Source: an uncultured Fibrobacterota bacterium (GTDB lineage Bacteria; Fibrobacterota; Chitinivibrionia; Chitinivibrionales; Chitinispirillaceae). Taken from it: a DNA stretch of 8,231 nucleotides. This document shows positions 6,379 through 8,231 of the stretch, one piece after another (positions within the stretch are counted from its first letter, which is position 1; every line of letters begins with the position of its first letter). Where the stretch lies: positions 1-8,231 of the forward strand of contig CAISVC010000222.1 in the NCBI GenBank assembly GCA_903888815.1, given 5' to 3'. Position numbers and translations under genes: made by a program. The notes under the pieces are model-generated. The model was given only the letters and a program-made list of their open reading frames with translations. It did no database searches and was not told the DNA's origin.

Positions 6379-6741
6379 ATGGAAACAACGCACGAATTAT
6401 CGATTGCCGTCGAGAATTGGCAGGGATGGCATATCATGATCCTTGCCGGTAAATTTGTTGTCAAATCAATCTCACTGGTGAGGAAAAAATTCGACGAGAT
6501 TGAAACCGGCCAGAACCCGAAAGTCGCCATGGACCTGAACGGGGTCACCCATCTGGACTCCAGCGCGCTGACCGTTGTCCTGAATTTCAAGAAACGCCTT
6601 CAGCAGAAAAACGGACAGGTGGCAGTCATCGGCCCGAGTAAAGAGATCAAGGAGATGTTTTCCATTGTCGGGTTCAGCATGGCGGTACCGGTTTACGGCA
6701 CACGCGCCCAGTTCGAAAAGAGTGTTCTTTCGAAGCAATAA
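6379..6741 (+). CDS. STAS-domain protein, anti-sigma-factor antagonist
   Basis: From ATG 6379 the protein has 120 residues, essentially one STAS domain, as in RsbV and SpoIIAA. The opening strand pair is ELSIAVENWQGWHIMILAGKF. The signature VAMDLNGVTHLDSSALTVVL (about 49-68) holds D60 followed by S61 and S62. By analogy with RsbV and SpoIIAA, S61 is the expected phosphorylation site for a partner kinase. Ala replaces the common Gly after the serines, which also occurs in other family members. IGPSKEIKEMFSIVGF follows as the usual C-terminal helix. ATG 6379 is preferred because GGA lies 8 bases upstream; ATG 6343 would add 12 lysine/arginine-rich residues without a ribosome site. Its stop overlaps the next start in TAATG, implying coupling with the lipoprotein hydrolase. 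The response regulator with an RsbW-like ATPase domain, across comEC on the other strand, is a candidate partner. Confidence 0.87.
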   Translation: METTHELSIAVENWQGWHIMILAGKFVVKSISLVRKKFDEIETGQNPKVAMDLNGVTHLDSSALTVVLNFKKRLQQKNGQVAVIGPSKEIKEMFSIVGFSMAVPVYGTRAQFEKSVLSKQ

Positions 6742-7964
6742 TGCGTTATTTAAAAATCTTCCTCGTATCCGCAGTCTCGCTGCTTTTTCTCCACGGCCTC
6801 CTGACCGGATGTTTTAAAAAGGCGGTCCAGCCCTGTTCACCGGCTGAAGTCAGCTACTACTTTATCAACCCCTCTCCTGCCGCCTTTACTTCGATTGCAT
6901 CCCGGCCCACTGACACCGGTCTGCTCTCCGACGCATTTCGTGCTGCCCGAAGCCGGGCGATACCGGGAACAGCGGCAGAATGGCTTACCGACAGCGCCGG
7001 CATGCCCTACTGCGTGGGCTATATGACCCCGCCCTCCATTGCCGGCGATACCGTCTATCCGCTTATCATATACCTTCACGGCGGCATTACCGGCACTGAG
7101 CGCAATGACAAAGGCGACTCGGCATTCTTTATGCTCAAACCGCTGGCCGATACATTCAAACTGTTTCTCGCAAGCCCTTCGGCAAACCGGTATACCCCGT
7201 GGTGGAGTCCTGCCGGACTGTCGCGCATTCTGCAATGCCTGCGCTTCATGGCCCTGCGCTTTCCGGTCAATCCGGATAAGGTATTTCTGGCAGGGGTTTC
7301 AGACGGCGCCACGGGCTGCTACGCGGCGGCCAATACCATCTGCGCGCCCTTCGCCGGTTTCATCGCAGTATCGGGCTTCGGCGGAATGCTGCCCACGCTC
7401 GGCATGCGGCTCGCACCCCGCAACCTCATGCAGCGGCCAATCTATAATGTCAATGCCGGACTCGACCATATTTATCCCGTCGAAAACGTCAAAGAGTTTA
7501 TCCGGCTGCTGCAGGAGCAGGGGGTCAGGATAACGTTCAGAATATATCCGGACGAAAAACACGGCTTCGACTACCGCGGAAAGGAGATGGGCGCCCTTGC
7601 TGCGATCATTCGCACCTGGTCGCGGCCGGCAAGCACGGGCATTTCATGGGTCTTTATCCCCGGATATCCCAACCTCCCCGATAATCTTCTCGACTGGACA
7701 TTCGTCTCGGATAACGCCTCGATAAACGCCTTCTGGCGCTGCGACACGCTCGTGATCAGCGAAAACGGCATTACATCGCTGACCGCCGCGTTTTCAGGCG
7801 CAACGCCTGCACATACTATCTTCCTCCGCCTTGTATCAGACAATGGAAAAATTCGGACCCGCCGGTCCGTAAAGCCCGACTGGCCGCGCAGTCTGGAGCT
7901 CATGGTGCACCGGTGCTTTCCGGCGTTTACTGGAACGACAGCTCTTTGTACTATTAAATTTTAA
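6741..7964 (+). CDS. Alpha/beta-hydrolase lipoprotein, putative esterase
   Basis: This 407-residue envelope protein begins with a lipoprotein signal, MRYLKIFLVS to LLTGC, with C24 in a good LTGC lipobox. A serine hydrolase domain spans about residues 100-296, of the dienelactone hydrolase/PHB-depolymerase-like kind. It has YPLIIYLHGGITG, where HGG at 113-115 forms the oxyanion region, and GVSDGATG with nucleophile S187. D242 in NAGLDHIYPV and H274 in DEKHGFD complete a plausible catalytic triad. The natural substrate is unknown; an ester or acyl-peptide is likely. Residues about 300-407 form a separate, probably beta-rich tail that I do not recognise. The last 17 residues look unlike the rest, and an alternative frame ending in SGVYWNDSSLYY and stopping at 7955-7957 looks more protein-like, so a late frameshift is possible. 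The start overlaps the STAS stop by one base (TAATG). Confidence 0.82.
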   Translation: MRYLKIFLVSAVSLLFLHGLLTGCFKKAVQPCSPAEVSYYFINPSPAAFTSIASRPTDTGLLSDAFRAARSRAIPGTAAEWLTDSAGMPYCVGYMTPPSIAGDTVYPLIIYLHGGITGTERNDKGDSAFFMLKPLADTFKLFLASPSANRYTPWWSPAGLSRILQCLRFMALRFPVNPDKVFLAGVSDGATGCYAAANTICAPFAGFIAVSGFGGMLPTLGMRLAPRNLMQRPIYNVNAGLDHIYPVENVKEFIRLLQEQGVRITFRIYPDEKHGFDYRGKEMGALAAIIRTWSRPASTGISWVFIPGYPNLPDNLLDWTFVSDNASINAFWRCDTLVISENGITSLTAAFSGATPAHTIFLRLVSDNGKIRTRRSVKPDWPRSLELMVHRCFPAFTGTTALCTIKF

Positions 7965-7981
7965 AACTCTTTACGCCGGCA

Positions 7982-8143
7982 ATGAAAAACGGTATTATTT
8001 TGATACTATCGATACTATACCTTGTTGGTTTTTTTGTAACGTTTATCATTCATGGTGATTGTAATGAAAAAAATATCCGTCTGCGGTATTTTCGTAATCC
8101 TGGCGCTTACTACCGCTCTCCGGGCAGGCCAGCCCGCCTTTGA
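7982..8143 (+). CDS. Doubtful small membrane ORF (53 aa)
   Basis: ATG 7982 opens a 53-codon frame. Its first 23 residues are a clean hydrophobic segment, with GIILILSILYLVGFF and VTFII, and a short charged tail containing NEKNIRLR follows. It starts 17 bases after the hydrolase stop. Against it are the lack of a ribosome site and an 80-base overlap with the FecR-type gene, whose frame is clearly coding. AT-rich DNA readily gives hydrophobic codons, so this may be chance. I do not recognise the protein. Confidence 0.2.
   Translation: MKNGIILILSILYLVGFFVTFIIHGDCNEKNIRLRYFRNPGAYYRSPGRPARL
8002..8019 (+). repeat. Short 9-bp tandem repeat
   Basis: GATACTATC (8002-8010) is followed directly by GATACTATA (8011-8019), with one mismatch. 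It lies in the AT-rich gap before the FecR-type gene. No role is evident. Confidence 0.5.
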
Positions 8144-8231
8144 AATCATCGGCCTTGACGGTACTGCAAATGTTCAGTCCGCCGCCAGCCAGAAATGGGG
8201 GAAACTGTCGCTCGGCGGGAAGCTGCGCGAC
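8064..8231 (+). CDS. Secreted FecR-domain protein, N-terminal part (partial)
   Basis: The first 56 codons of a gene run off the right edge. The start ATG 8064 is preceded by GGTGAT at 8054-8059. Residues 1 to about 22 form a signal peptide, with KK, then the hydrophobic run VCGIFVILALTTAL, then a cleavage region RAGQ. The mature protein begins FEIIGLDGTANVQ and continues QKWGKLSLGGKLRD. This resembles the start of FecR domains, where a short strand with a G.a.VQ pattern is followed by W..l..G..L. FecR-type periplasmic domains occur in envelope sensors and in many exported proteins of unknown role. Only the beginning is seen, so domain content beyond this is unknown. Confidence 0.65.
   Translation, partial: MKKISVCGIFVILALTTALRAGQPAFEIIGLDGTANVQSAASQKWGKLSLGGKLRD

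Noticed and set aside
8022..8049. A TTGTTG-N16-TATCAT promoter-like pair before the FecR-type gene.
   Set aside because: The -35 match is poor, and the implied start would leave the likely ribosome site at 8054-8059 outside or at the very edge of the message.

Overview
The window is ordinary-looking chromosomal DNA of a diderm (Gram-negative type) bacterium with fairly GC-rich coding sequence. Evidence for an outer membrane is an OmpA-type peptidoglycan-binding lipoprotein, a second lipoprotein that looks like an esterase, and an exported FecR-type protein. The phylum cannot be fixed by eye. A receiver/HATPase fusion and a lone STAS protein would suit Spirochaetota, Fibrobacterota/Chitinispirillia or similar groups, but that is a guess. 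No RNA genes, CRISPR arrays, insertion sequences or phage genes were seen.

Layout. (a) 1-1413, plus strand: the 3' end of argH (argininosuccinate lyase), then after 14 bases a DegT/DnrJ/EryC1/StrS sugar aminotransferase. (b) 1414-1487: a short control region with a possible terminator stem, a sigma70-like promoter and two related TGAC/GTCA dyads. (c) 1488-2150, plus: a glycine-zipper/OmpA lipoprotein of the YiaD type. (d) 2167-4046, minus, convergent with (c): an operon in which a response regulator with a C-terminal anti-sigma-factor-like ATPase overlaps an RluA-family pseudouridine synthase gene by 4 bp. (e) 4094-7964, plus, divergent from (d): comEC (DNA-uptake channel with a C-terminal region that appears to have lost its metallo-beta-lactamase metal site), a STAS-domain anti-sigma-factor antagonist, and an alpha/beta-hydrolase lipoprotein coupled to it by a TAATG junction. 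(f) 7982-8231: a doubtful small membrane ORF and the 5' end of a secreted FecR-domain protein.

How the genes may work together. The receiver-HATPase protein and the STAS protein are the two halves of a partner-switching circuit (RsbW/RsbV-like), and they flank comEC on opposite strands. A working hypothesis is that receiver phosphorylation controls the kinase or binding activity of the HATPase domain toward the STAS protein. The sequence does not show that these two proteins are cognate, and no PP2C phosphatase or sigma factor lies in the window. The remaining genes look like unrelated housekeeping or envelope functions. I found no convincing wholly new system. The best leads are the ComEC C-terminal degeneration, the split partner-switch pair and the dyad pair upstream of the OmpA lipoprotein.
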